Of a DNA stretch of 19,140 bases, positions 5,020 through 11,460 are shown piece after piece. The notes beneath the pieces are model-generated. The model had not been told where the DNA came from, made no database searches, and saw only the letters and a program-made list of their open reading frames with translations. Source of the DNA: an uncultured Clostridia bacterium (GTDB lineage: Bacteria; Bacillota; Clostridia; Oscillospirales; CAG-272); NCBI GenBank assembly GCA_937892405.1, contig CALAFS010000042.1:1-19140 (forward strand), given 5' to 3'. The translations under genes and the position numbers were made by a program. Position 1 is the first letter of the stretch, and every line of letters begins with the position of its first letter.

Positions 5020-6501
5020 TCAGAGAAGGGAATAAGAGAGCTTCCGCTCACCCGCGGCGACCACCCGTCCGCCCTCCGAGAGGGAGAGCGCCTTGCCGTC
5101 GTATGCGATGGCAAAGGTTCTGCCGCGCACCGTGAGATTTTCGACCGAGAAGGTCTTCCATGTCCCGATGGCGAGCGGGTCGACGGTCAGCGTGTCGTCC
5201 TTTACCGAGATGCCGAAGGCACCCGAGAGGACGAGGTCGCAGAAGGTCGAATGGTTGTAATACATGCCGCGCCCTTCGATTTTGTCAATGCCTTCTTTTT
5301 TCATTTTGATGATCTGATCACGCGCGATCCACTCTCCCGTGAAGGGGTCGAGATCCTCGTCGATGAAGGGGATCGTCTTGCCTCCTTCGGTCAAGGTGTG
5401 CGAGCGGGAGAAGGTCGAGAGAAGAGACATGTATTCTTCCCGCGTCACGGCGTCCGTGCCGTCATGCAGGATTTTCTCCATCGCCGAGAGGGTCTGCGAG
5501 GTCGCATAGGGCCAGGACGGACCGTCCCAGAGGCACTCGTGCTTCACCGTGCATTTCATAAAGCGGGGGTGCGAGCGGTCTGCCGTCGTCGGACCGTACG
5601 GCGCGGCAAAGCAGGTCTCGTCGAAGAGAAGACGGAACGCGCCCTCTTCTTCCTTTTCGGACAGTCCGTAAAGGAAGGGAACATAGCCGATCTCTTCGCG
5701 GCAGTCGTGATCGGGGTCGGAACGGTCGAAGTCGGGGTCGGCGTCCTTGTCCGCCGCCGGCACCGTCTTATAGAAGCCGTCCTTTGCGTCATAAAGATAC
5801 CGGTGCACGAGAGAGCGGAGCGTCCCCGCCTCGGCGCGCAACTCCTCCGCCATCTCCCCGTCACCGAGCGCGTCGGCAAGGGCGGCGAGGGACATCGCGT
5901 CCGCATACATGTAAGAGTTGAAGGTCGGGCGAAGACCCGGTCCGCTGATCGAGTATTCCATGCCGTCCTTGTTGTCATAGGAGAAATACAGCCCCGAGGT
6001 CGTGCCGTGAAGCTCCTTTAGCTTTTCGTACTGACGGCAAAGATGGGGGTAAAGCTCCCGCCCGAAGGCGAGATCCCCTTCGGCGAGGACAAAGCGGCAG
6101 ACCTCGTCGATAAAGGGGTTCGAGTAAGAGTAGATGTCCTTTTCCGACCCGCGCCCCATGGCGAAGTGGCGGATATAGTCATAAAGGAAGCCTTTGTTTT
6201 TGAAATGGCGCCCTTCCGCAATGTGATGGGCGACGGGGCAGGAGATGGCGTTGTCGGCACCCGCCCATGGCACATCGGGGAGAAATTCGGTGACGATATA
6301 GCCGTCTTCCGTCTTCTTGATGTGCTTGCGATAGGTCCAGGCGCGGAAGTAGTAGGTCTCTTCCATCTGCTTGTCGGGGATTTCGATCAGAGGCAGATTC
6401 TCCTCGAGGAAGGCGAGCGATGCGCTGTCGGGGATCGCGTTGACCTTGTTCTCGGGACATTCGGCGCAGAAGGCGTCGATATACTTGGCGATGGATTTCA
6501 C
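5020..6501 (-). CDS. (alpha/alpha)6-barrel glycoside hydrolase, MGH1/GH63-like
   Basis: This 493-residue protein has no signal peptide, so it probably acts in the cytoplasm. Recognisable stretches are EETYYFRAWTYRKHI near residues 45-60, DVPWAGADNAISCPVAHHI near 75-93, YSNPFIDEVCRFV, LWDGPSWPYATSQTL in the second half and GRGMYYNHSTFCDLVLSG near the C-terminus. Aromatic-rich motifs of this kind are typical of MGH1-like and GH63-like glucosidases and mannosylglycerate-type hydrolases. A short beta C-terminal domain follows. I chose the GTG at 6501 because a TAAGGAGGG sequence that overlaps the upstream stop lies 7 bases before it; the longer frame to 6555 has no such site. The 13-base gap to the propeller glycosidase indicates coupled translation. 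Substrate is unknown. Confidence 0.8.
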   Translation of the reverse strand: MKSIAKYIDAFCAECPENKVNAIPDSASLAFLEENLPLIEIPDKQMEETYYFRAWTYRKHIKKTEDGYIVTEFLPDVPWAGADNAISCPVAHHIAEGRHFKNKGFLYDYIRHFAMGRGSEKDIYSYSNPFIDEVCRFVLAEGDLAFGRELYPHLCRQYEKLKELHGTTSGLYFSYDNKDGMEYSISGPGLRPTFNSYMYADAMSLAALADALGDGEMAEELRAEAGTLRSLVHRYLYDAKDGFYKTVPAADKDADPDFDRSDPDHDCREEIGYVPFLYGLSEKEEEGAFRLLFDETCFAAPYGPTTADRSHPRFMKCTVKHECLWDGPSWPYATSQTLSAMEKILHDGTDAVTREEYMSLLSTFSRSHTLTEGGKTIPFIDEDLDPFTGEWIARDQIIKMKKEGIDKIEGRGMYYNHSTFCDLVLSGAFGISVKDDTLTVDPLAIGTWKTFSVENLTVRGRTFAIAYDGKALSLSEGGRVVAAGERKLSYSLL

Positions 6502-6514
6502 AAAAGCGCCCTCC

Positions 6515-7390
6515 TTAAAACAGCTCGCGTCCGTGCCGTGTCGCACAGCCGACATATTCTCTCGTACCCCGTCTGCCGTTGAACCACACGGTCCAGAGAT
6601 CCTTTTCCTTGTCGTAGAGCATCGAGGGCTTGTAGACCGAGTTCTCGTCCCATGTGCCGGGGGTCGCCGTTACCATCGGGTTGTTTTTGCTGCGGACGAA
6701 GTCGTGGATTCCGTCGGGGCTCTTCGCCGCGCAGATGCACGCGGTGTCGATGTCCTTATAACCGATGTAGAACATGAGATAGCCCATGTCCTCCGTGCGG
6801 ATCACCTGACAGCCGCCGACACGATCCTGCTCGAATTCCAGATCCCCGTGACCGAAGATCGGGTTGCTTTCATATTTTTTGAAGTGAATGCCGTCGGTGC
6901 TCTCGGCGTAGCAGAGGACATTCGGCTCATAGGTCTCGCCCGCCGCATACCACATTCTGTAAACGCCGTTTTCGTAAAGAACGCAGGGGTTCATGACCGA
7001 GTCCTTTTCAAAGTCGGTCTCGGGGGAAAGAATGGGATCTTTGCACATGCGGGCAAAGTGAATCCCGTCGGCGCTCTCGGCATAACCGATGTAGCTCTTT
7101 CCCTTCGACTGTCCGGTGTACCACATCTTGTAGACACCGTCGATCTTCAGCACGCAGTTGCGGTTGACGCGCTCGTCTTCCCACGCGGACGCGGGATCGG
7201 GTGCAAGGGTGATGATCGGCTCGTCAAAGTGTACGCCGTCGTCGGAAAAAGCGACCGCGACCGACTTGTGATCTCTCCAGGAAAAGTCCATGCGGTATTT
7301 TTCCCCGTCGTGCGTGACATAAACATCAAAGCAGACGCCGCGCTCGGGTCCGCCGAAAATGGGATTGCCTTTGTATTTTTCAAAAAACAT
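6515..7390 (-). CDS. Five-bladed beta-propeller glycosidase/phosphorylase-like protein (GH43/32/130 superfamily)
   Basis: This 291-residue protein is built from repeating blade signatures. DGVHF or DGIHF recurs four times, each near a phrase such as NPIFG, GVYKMWYTG or GVYRMWYAAG. This pattern defines the GH32/43/62/68/130 five-bladed propeller fold, in which acidic residues from separate blades form the active site. Candidate acids lie in CFDVYVTHDGEKY near the N-terminus, WEDERVNRN in the middle and FEQDRVGG later; they were not verified by alignment. There is no signal peptide, so a cytoplasmic role on short oligosaccharides is likely. ATG 7390 follows a GAGGAGG site 7 bases upstream; the frame's earlier start at 7408 has no such site. 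It is the first gene of a two-gene operon. Confidence 0.83.
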   Translation of the reverse strand: MFFEKYKGNPIFGGPERGVCFDVYVTHDGEKYRMDFSWRDHKSVAVAFSDDGVHFDEPIITLAPDPASAWEDERVNRNCVLKIDGVYKMWYTGQSKGKSYIGYAESADGIHFARMCKDPILSPETDFEKDSVMNPCVLYENGVYRMWYAAGETYEPNVLCYAESTDGIHFKKYESNPIFGHGDLEFEQDRVGGCQVIRTEDMGYLMFYIGYKDIDTACICAAKSPDGIHDFVRSKNNPMVTATPGTWDENSVYKPSMLYDKEKDLWTVWFNGRRGTREYVGCATRHGRELF

Positions 7391-7407
7391 AAAAATGCCT
7401 CCTCGCA

Positions 7408-7503
7408 AATCTGCGTTTTCCCCATTATATCATAGAAAAACGCAGATTGCAAGAAGGTAAAATAACATATTTTGCAGATCTTTTAACAGAATCTGCGGTT
7501 TTT
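7408..7503. repeat. Cluster of four ATCTGC motifs forming two inverted pairs; candidate operator and/or terminator
   Basis: AATCTGCGTTTT (7408-7419) and AAAACGCAGATT (7437-7448) are a perfect 12-bp inverted repeat around the -10 box. A second looser pair follows: GCAGATC (7474-7480) and AATCTGCGG (7490-7498). The outermost right copy, extended to GGTTTTT (7503), is also complementary to 7436-7448 apart from one bulged base. In minus-strand RNA this gives a long hairpin ending in TTTTT, which could end the phage operon. The stretch holds no gene. Confidence 0.65.
7424..7452 (-). promoter_or_regulatory. Promoter of the glycosidase operon
   Basis: On the minus strand TTGCAA (7452-7447) and TATAAT (7429-7424) are 17 bases apart, with a predicted start near 7417. 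The -10 box sits in the middle of a 12-bp inverted repeat (7408-7419 and 7437-7448), the arrangement expected for repressor control. Confidence 0.8.
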
Positions 7504-7507
7504 CCCG

Positions 7508-8335
7508 TCAGCGCTTTTCCTCCGAGGCGAGGAACGCACGGATCAGCCGCTCCTTCATCGAAAGCCACGGGAGCTTTACCTCCGTGACATAGCGGTAGCC
7601 GACAAGGTATCCGCGCAGTCCCACCCCGACGAGGGCGGCGAGCTGAAAGATGCCTTCCGCAATCTCGGCGGGCCCCATCTCCTTCATCGACACGGCGACC
7701 GAGACGGTGAAGAAAAGGGAGAAGAGAGAGGGAACCAATCCGCCGAACAGGCGCCTTGCTCGTGAGGCGGCGGGATTTTTCACCCGCTCGCTTTTCTCCG
7801 ACGCACCCCCGGCGAGCATGCCCTCCGCCGAGAGGGAGAGCGGGCGGATCGCCCGCACCCGTAAAAAGCGCAGCCGCTCGAAAAAAGATACCTTCTTCCC
7901 GTCGAGAAAGGCGAGGTAGTCTTCGTAGCTCTTTCCGAAGGCGAGAAGGCGTCGCTTCCTCCGATAGATCAGCTCGTCCTCGGCATACCGACCGAGGAAG
8001 GCGGCAAAGGCACCGATCCTGTCGGCGCCCACGGCGTCGAGCGCGCCGGAGAGCGCATCGCCAACCTTCGTCCCACTCTCTCCGAGGAGGGCGAGAGACT
8101 CGCCCTCCCCCTCAAGAGAGAAGTAAATGACGGTGGCACACATCGCGAAGAGAAGTGCCCGCAGGGTGAATTCCTCGCTGAAAATTTCGGCGAATCCGAT
8201 GTCCGTGAAGGTAAAGATCGCCGCCATCAGGAGCGCGAGCGCTGCGATGACCTTTCCGATATGTTCGATCAGCGCGCGTTTGCCCCGTCCGGCAAGCTCT
8301 CCGCCCGCGAGCAGTGTGTCCTCAAAGCTTTTCAT
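7508..8335 (-). CDS. Unrecognised four-helix membrane protein, last gene of the phage operon
   Basis: This 275-residue protein has two hydrophobic helices near residues 27-46 and 55-73. A long charged central region of about 120 residues follows (including GRYAEDELIYRRKRR and SYEDYLAFLDG), then two more hydrophobic helices near 200-218 and 226-246 and a basic end. The ATG at 8335 was chosen because GGTGAGG lies about 9 bases upstream; the longer frame would start with a TTG lacking support. It overlaps the upstream membrane-protein gene by 14 bases. Position at the end of the virion operon suggests a role in lysis, superinfection exclusion or virion-membrane interaction, but nothing in the sequence settles this. 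It resembles no holin class that I recognise, being longer and with a large soluble loop. Confidence 0.8.
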   Translation of the reverse strand: MKSFEDTLLAGGELAGRGKRALIEHIGKVIAALALLMAAIFTFTDIGFAEIFSEEFTLRALLFAMCATVIYFSLEGEGESLALLGESGTKVGDALSGALDAVGADRIGAFAAFLGRYAEDELIYRRKRRLLAFGKSYEDYLAFLDGKKVSFFERLRFLRVRAIRPLSLSAEGMLAGGASEKSERVKNPAASRARRLFGGLVPSLFSLFFTVSVAVSMKEMGPAEIAEGIFQLAALVGVGLRGYLVGYRYVTEVKLPWLSMKERLIRAFLASEEKR

Positions 8336-8681
8336 GATGTCCCTCACCTTTTCTGAAGAAATAGGATCCGACAAGATTGCCGCAAAGACCGAAGAAGGAG
8401 ATGACGATCATCTCGTCCGCGATCTTCGCGAGCAGGAGAAAGAGCAGAAAAGCGAAGAGCCAGACCTGCCACACCGCAGGGGAGGCAAGGCACCGACGGA
8501 TCAGTCGGTAAAGCGGGAGCGCGGAGAAGAGGAGAAGCAGGAGCACAAGCCCCGAGAGCGTCGCCCGTCCCCCACCCGCACGGAAGAGAGGAAAATAGAA
8601 GAGCGTTGCCGCGGCGGGCGGAAGGGTGGAAAAGAGCAGTCCGAGGAGGGAGAAGAGGGGACGCCCGCCGTTACGCTTCAT
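8322..8681 (-). CDS. Unrecognised small polytopic membrane protein
   Basis: This 119-residue protein is almost entirely hydrophobic, with about four membrane helices (near residues 8-30, 40-58, 68-88 and 89-108). It has basic residues at the N-terminus (MKRNGGR) and after the second helix (YRLIRRC), and a charged tail GEGHHEKL. ATG 8681 is backed by a strong GGAGGGGAG site and overlaps the stop of the upstream gene by 11 bases; a longer frame to 8777 is a shadow of that gene. Size and topology would suit a holin-like protein, which is inference from location only. Confidence 0.78.
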   Translation of the reverse strand: MKRNGGRPLFSLLGLLFSTLPPAAATLFYFPLFRAGGGRATLSGLVLLLLLFSALPLYRLIRRCLASPAVWQVWLFAFLLFLLLAKIADEMIVISFFGLCGNLVGSYFFRKGEGHHEKL

Positions 8682-9252
8682 GGCTCTCCCCTCCGAGCGC
8701 GGCGCGAAGCTCTTCCGTGCGCCGTGCGACCATCTCCTTCTGATACTGTGGCAGAGACGAGGAGGAGAAGATATCATAGAGAAGCTCGACCTCCCCGGCG
8801 ACGAGGGATTTCAGAAGCTCGATCTCTCCGATCTTTTTGCGGAGCTCTTCGAGCACTGTACCGAAGCCTTCGACGGACTCGGCGCAGTTTTGAAAAGATT
8901 TCAGAATAATTTGCAACTGATTCTTTACAAATTCTGCATTTTCCGAGGATTCTTTCCCGATTTTTTCGCTTTCCTCTCCAATCTGTTTCACTCTGTCGGA
9001 GAGCACATTGACGCCGCCGCGCAGAAGCGGGAGCATGCCGCGCTTATACGAGAAGGCGACGATCAGCGTGCCGACGGCGGCGAAGGCGCCGAAGATGGCG
9101 TCGAGGTTTTCCGTAATGTCACGGTAAAGGAGGGCGAAGGGGTTTTCTTCCGCACCTTCGGCGAGCGCCTCCCCTTCGGCAAAGACGCCGACGGTCATGA
9201 GTGCCGCGAGAAGAGCGAGACAAAGGCAAAAGAGAAGGATTCTTTTTTTCAT
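8671..9252 (-). CDS. Secreted or membrane-anchored coiled-coil protein
   Basis: This 193-residue protein starts with a clear signal sequence (MKKRILLFCLCLALLAALM, likely cleaved after GVFA). An acidic stretch rich in E and A comes next, followed by a second hydrophobic helix near residues 52-68 (AIFGAFAAVGTLIVAFSY). The rest, about residues 85-190, is charged and heptad-like (SDRVKQIGEESEKIGK, TVLEELRKKIGEIELL), predicting a long coiled coil. ATG 9252 follows an AAAGGA site. It is the first of three overlapping membrane-protein genes after the tail genes. A spanin-like or exclusion role could be imagined, but I recognise no family. Confidence 0.8.
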   Translation of the reverse strand: MKKRILLFCLCLALLAALMTVGVFAEGEALAEGAEENPFALLYRDITENLDAIFGAFAAVGTLIVAFSYKRGMLPLLRGGVNVLSDRVKQIGEESEKIGKESSENAEFVKNQLQIILKSFQNCAESVEGFGTVLEELRKKIGEIELLKSLVAGEVELLYDIFSSSSLPQYQKEMVARRTEELRAALGGESHEA

Positions 9253-9282
9253 ATTCGGTTCCTTTCGTTTTTTGGGATTTAG

Positions 9283-9306
9283 CAGCGCACCCGGTCGGGT
9301 GCGCTG
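9283..9306. other. GC-rich hairpin between fibre-end genes and the membrane cassette
   Basis: CAGCGCACCC (9283-9292) and GGGTGCGCTG (9297-9306) form a perfect 10-bp stem with a 4-base loop, in the 62-base gap after the stop at 9315. No T-tract follows in either direction. It is not a canonical intrinsic terminator and may act as an attenuator, RNA stabiliser or processing site. Confidence 0.7.
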
Positions 9307-9314
9307 TCGCGTGT

Positions 9315-9701
9315 TCAGAGAATGGTGGCTTCGCCGACCCTTTCGGCGAGTGCGGCGATTTTTTCTTCCGCCGCACGAAGACGCGTGTCAAGGGCGACGA
9401 CGGCACATCCCGCCGCGAGCGCGTCGGGGGATACGGCGATTCCGTCGCGTCCCGCACGGATCGGGGTGCAGGGCACCGTCCTCCCGGGGAGAAAGAGCAG
9501 TGCCTCACATTCGCCCTCGGGGAGGGACGCGCGGGGGAAGACCGCCGCCCCGCCCGAGAGGGGAAGAATCCGACGCCCGAGGCGGAGCGTCCCTTCTACC
9601 CCTTCCCCGAAGGAAAGGCGCAGATCCGCCCCCGCACGGTCATATCCGACCTCATAAAGATAGGCGCGCCCGCCGAGAATCCGAAAGCGGAGTTCAGTCA
9701 T
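9315..9701 (-). CDS. Unrecognised 128-residue phage protein with C-terminal coiled coil
   Basis: The N-terminal two thirds (MTELRFRILGGRAYLYEVGYD..., GTLRLGRRILPLSGGAAVF...) looks all-beta. The last 30 residues (ALDTRLRAAEEKIAALAERVGE) form a clear short coiled coil, as in oligomeric tail accessory proteins. The ATG at 9701 overlaps the stop of the preceding 49-residue gene by 8 bases and has an AAAGGAG site upstream. It follows the fibre genes in the operon, so a role as a tail-fibre accessory or chaperone is possible. I recognise no family. Confidence 0.75.
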   Translation of the reverse strand: MTELRFRILGGRAYLYEVGYDRAGADLRLSFGEGVEGTLRLGRRILPLSGGAAVFPRASLPEGECEALLFLPGRTVPCTPIRAGRDGIAVSPDALAAGCAVVALDTRLRAAEEKIAALAERVGEATIL

Positions 9702-9843
9702 GCGTATCCTCTCCTTTCCGGGTGTTTTTGACGGTTGCCGTCTCTGTTTTTCCGGCGAGAGCCGCGGGAGCGGTGCTCTCTGTGCCCGCGCTGCCCGGTG
9801 CGGCGCGGGTGAGGAGAAGAAAGAGGAGAGCCTTACGATTCAT
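9694..9843 (-). CDS. 49-residue small protein with hydrophobic N-terminus
   Basis: Translation from ATG 9843 gives a basic start (MNRKALLFLLL) followed by an Ala/Gly/Thr-rich stretch and a polar basic end (KNTRKGEDTHD). The hydrophobic run is short, more like a weak signal peptide than a membrane helix. The start lies 11 bases inside the end of the upstream fibre gene and the stop lies 8 bases inside the next gene, the tight nesting expected of an expressed phage gene. The ribosome binding site is only a G-rich stretch. A longer frame to 10005 is a shadow of the fibre gene and is rejected. Confidence 0.55.
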   Translation of the reverse strand: MNRKALLFLLLTRAAPGSAGTESTAPAALAGKTETATVKNTRKGEDTHD

Positions 9844-10306
9844 GCGCCACCCCCCGCACGACACCCTGCTTTGTGCCGTCGTACCAGACGAGCACGGTGT
9901 AGTGCTTGTTCGCCGCAGGGGTAAAGACGCCGCCCTCCGTGTCGTCTCCCGTGAAGTAACAGTCATCGTCGGTGTAGTAGACGGTGGCTTCCGCCCCGCT
10001 GTCAAAGGTCAGGAGCGCGTAGAAGTCATCGGGGATCGTCTCGGGGAAGAAGTATTCGACCCCCTCGGCGTTTCCGATCCGGTAGTCATACCCCGCGGCA
10101 AGCTCGCCGAAGGGCAGGGCTTCGGGTTCCACCCGACACTCGCCGACAGCCCCCAGATCGGAAAAACAGCTCTCACCGTCTCCGACGCGGAGCTGAACTC
10201 TGCCGTCCGCTTTTTTGAGAAGGGCGGGCTCGCCGTCCTTCAGAGGGACATCGTGCGCTTCCCATTCGGCGGCGGTGCCGCGGAGAAGCTGAAGAAAATG
10301 TGACAT
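9833..10306 (-). CDS. Tail-fibre-like protein with Mtd-type N-terminal domain
   Basis: This is a 157-residue protein. Residues about 5-45 (LLRGTAAEWEAHDVPL, then DGEPALL and VGDGES) match the pattern RGTAAEW....L..GEP........GDG. That pattern is known from the N-terminal domain of major tropism determinant-like and other phage fibre proteins, where it attaches the fibre. The remainder (YDYRIGN, FYALLTFDS, TVYYTDDDCYF, HYTVLVWYDG) is beta-rich and probably a small receptor- or partner-facing domain. It lacks the C-type lectin variable region of true Mtd, and no reverse transcriptase or template repeat is nearby. ATG 10306 has an AAAGGA site. Confidence 0.72.
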   Translation of the reverse strand: MSHFLQLLRGTAAEWEAHDVPLKDGEPALLKKADGRVQLRVGDGESCFSDLGAVGECRVEPEALPFGELAAGYDYRIGNAEGVEYFFPETIPDDFYALLTFDSGAEATVYYTDDDCYFTGDDTEGGVFTPAANKHYTVLVWYDGTKQGVVRGVAHES

Positions 10307-10327
10307 ATCAAAATCCTTTCTGTGAGG

Positions 10328-11446
10328 TTACGAGAGTGTGCTCGGCCGCGATGCCGGACTGCCGCAGTCGACCGAGAGATTTTCACCGCCCGCGGCAAGG
10401 GCGGCGAGATAGGCGCCGAGCGTCTTTTCGCCGAAGTTCACCGTGTCAAAGAAGCTGCCGTCCGCAAGAGATGCGAAGAATCCGTCAAGCGTCTGATCTG
10501 CCGTGATCCCGGTCTTGTATGTGGCGGCGGAGAAGGCGGGCTTTGCGTCAAGCTCCGCGAGTTTTGTGAAGATTTCGCCAAGTTTTGTTGACAAAGCACT
10601 GCCGTCATACGGGATAATCGCGAGAATATCGCCGTCTTTCACATCGGAGAAGAAATCGGAGACGGTGTAGTTTTTCTTGATTCCCGTCTCGGCGGTTCCC
10701 GCGGCGACAGCGGTTTTCAGCGCGTCGAGATCGCCCGATGCCGCGCTTTTCGCATCGGTGATGCTTTTCTCGATTGCCGTGAGCCGCTCTTCGAGCGTCC
10801 CGTCGTCGGTGCCGAGATAGTCGGCGAAGGCGCCGCTTTTGATGTCGGCAAAGAGCTGTCCGAGCGTGTGCCCGTTTTTGATCCCCGTGAACATACTCTT
10901 GTCACGGTACGCCGTCTTCAGCGCCGTGATGTCGTCGTCCATGGCGGCGATCTTCGGGTCGAGGACACCGCGCGTGGTTACCAGGTACTGGGCGAGGGCG
11001 CCGCTTTTGATGTCGGTGAAGAAGTTCGCGAGGGTGTGCGAGGTACGCAGTCCCGTCGGCATACTTTTCAGGTGCTCGTATGAGGTGGCGTCGCCGATCT
11101 CCCCGTCGATACGGTCGAGCCTTGCCGCGAGGTTTTCCTCTCCGGTGGAGAGGTAGCCCGCGAGGGCACCGTTCACGATGTCGACGAAGAGATCGGCGAG
11201 GGTGTGTCCCTCCCCGAGTCCCGTCGGCATGGCATCGGCAAGGGATCCGTCTCCCGAGGCGCCGATGTCGTCGAGCAGTGCATTGAAGCGCTCGATGATG
11301 AAGAGGGGCAGACGGTCGAACGCCGCTTTCATTTCCGCCGCCGTGTACCCCCTGCCGCCGAACGCACCGGAGGCGTTCGGCCGGGAGGGGAGAGAGGACA
11401 CGCGGAGGGCGGCGATCTCCGCGTTTTTGATTTTTTCGGTCGTCAT
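10328..11446 (-). CDS. Repeat-built tail fibre or tail-spike shaft protein
   Basis: This 372-residue protein begins with a short adaptor-like segment (TTEKIKNAEIAALRVSSLPSR, then GRGYTAAEMKAAFDRLP). Five divergent copies of a roughly 25-residue module follow, with the pattern G(L/I)xxxHTLxxLFxDIKSGALAxYL. Helical or heptad-like linkers separate them (ENLAARLDRIDGEIG, PKIAAMDDDITALKTA, ERLTAIEKSIT). The protein ends with a Ser-rich tail. Coiled-coil linkers between modules are typical of trimeric fibres. ATG 11446 has a good AAAGGA site 7 bases upstream. It lies between the nozzle-like gene and the Mtd-like fibre, so a structural role in the tail is likely. The exact family is not recognised. 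Confidence 0.7.
   Translation of the reverse strand: MTTEKIKNAEIAALRVSSLPSRPNASGAFGGRGYTAAEMKAAFDRLPLFIIERFNALLDDIGASGDGSLADAMPTGLGEGHTLADLFVDIVNGALAGYLSTGEENLAARLDRIDGEIGDATSYEHLKSMPTGLRTSHTLANFFTDIKSGALAQYLVTTRGVLDPKIAAMDDDITALKTAYRDKSMFTGIKNGHTLGQLFADIKSGAFADYLGTDDGTLEERLTAIEKSITDAKSAASGDLDALKTAVAAGTAETGIKKNYTVSDFFSDVKDGDILAIIPYDGSALSTKLGEIFTKLAELDAKPAFSAATYKTGITADQTLDGFFASLADGSFFDTVNFGEKTLGAYLAALAAGGENLSVDCGSPASRPSTLS
10434..11228 (-). repeat. Five divergent protein-level modules within the fibre gene
   Basis: In coding order: GLGEGHTLADLFVDIVNGAL (about 11228-11150), GLRTSHTLANFFTDIKSGAL (about 11062-10980), GIKNGHTLGQLFADIKSGAF (about 10893-10815), GIKKNYTVSDFFSDVKDGD (about 10690-10600) and GITADQTLDGFFASLADGS (about 10515-10434). 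Copies 1-3 are spaced about 167 bases apart and keep HTL; copies 4 and 5 are more divergent. This suggests duplication followed by drift. Confidence 0.8.
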
Positions 11447-11460
11447 AAACAATCCTTTCG

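Noticed and set aside
4996..5024. TTGACA at 4996-5001 as a plus-strand promoter
   Set aside because: No -10 box at suitable spacing, and the sequence is part of a terminator stem for the minus-strand operon.
4870..6021. Plus-strand open frame of 383 codons opposite the glycoside hydrolase
   Set aside because: It crosses the intergenic terminator and lies antisense to a well-supported gene; no ribosome binding site.
9833..11446. Diversity-generating retroelement next to the Mtd-like fibre
   Set aside because: No reverse transcriptase, no template repeat and no C-type lectin variable domain are visible in the window.
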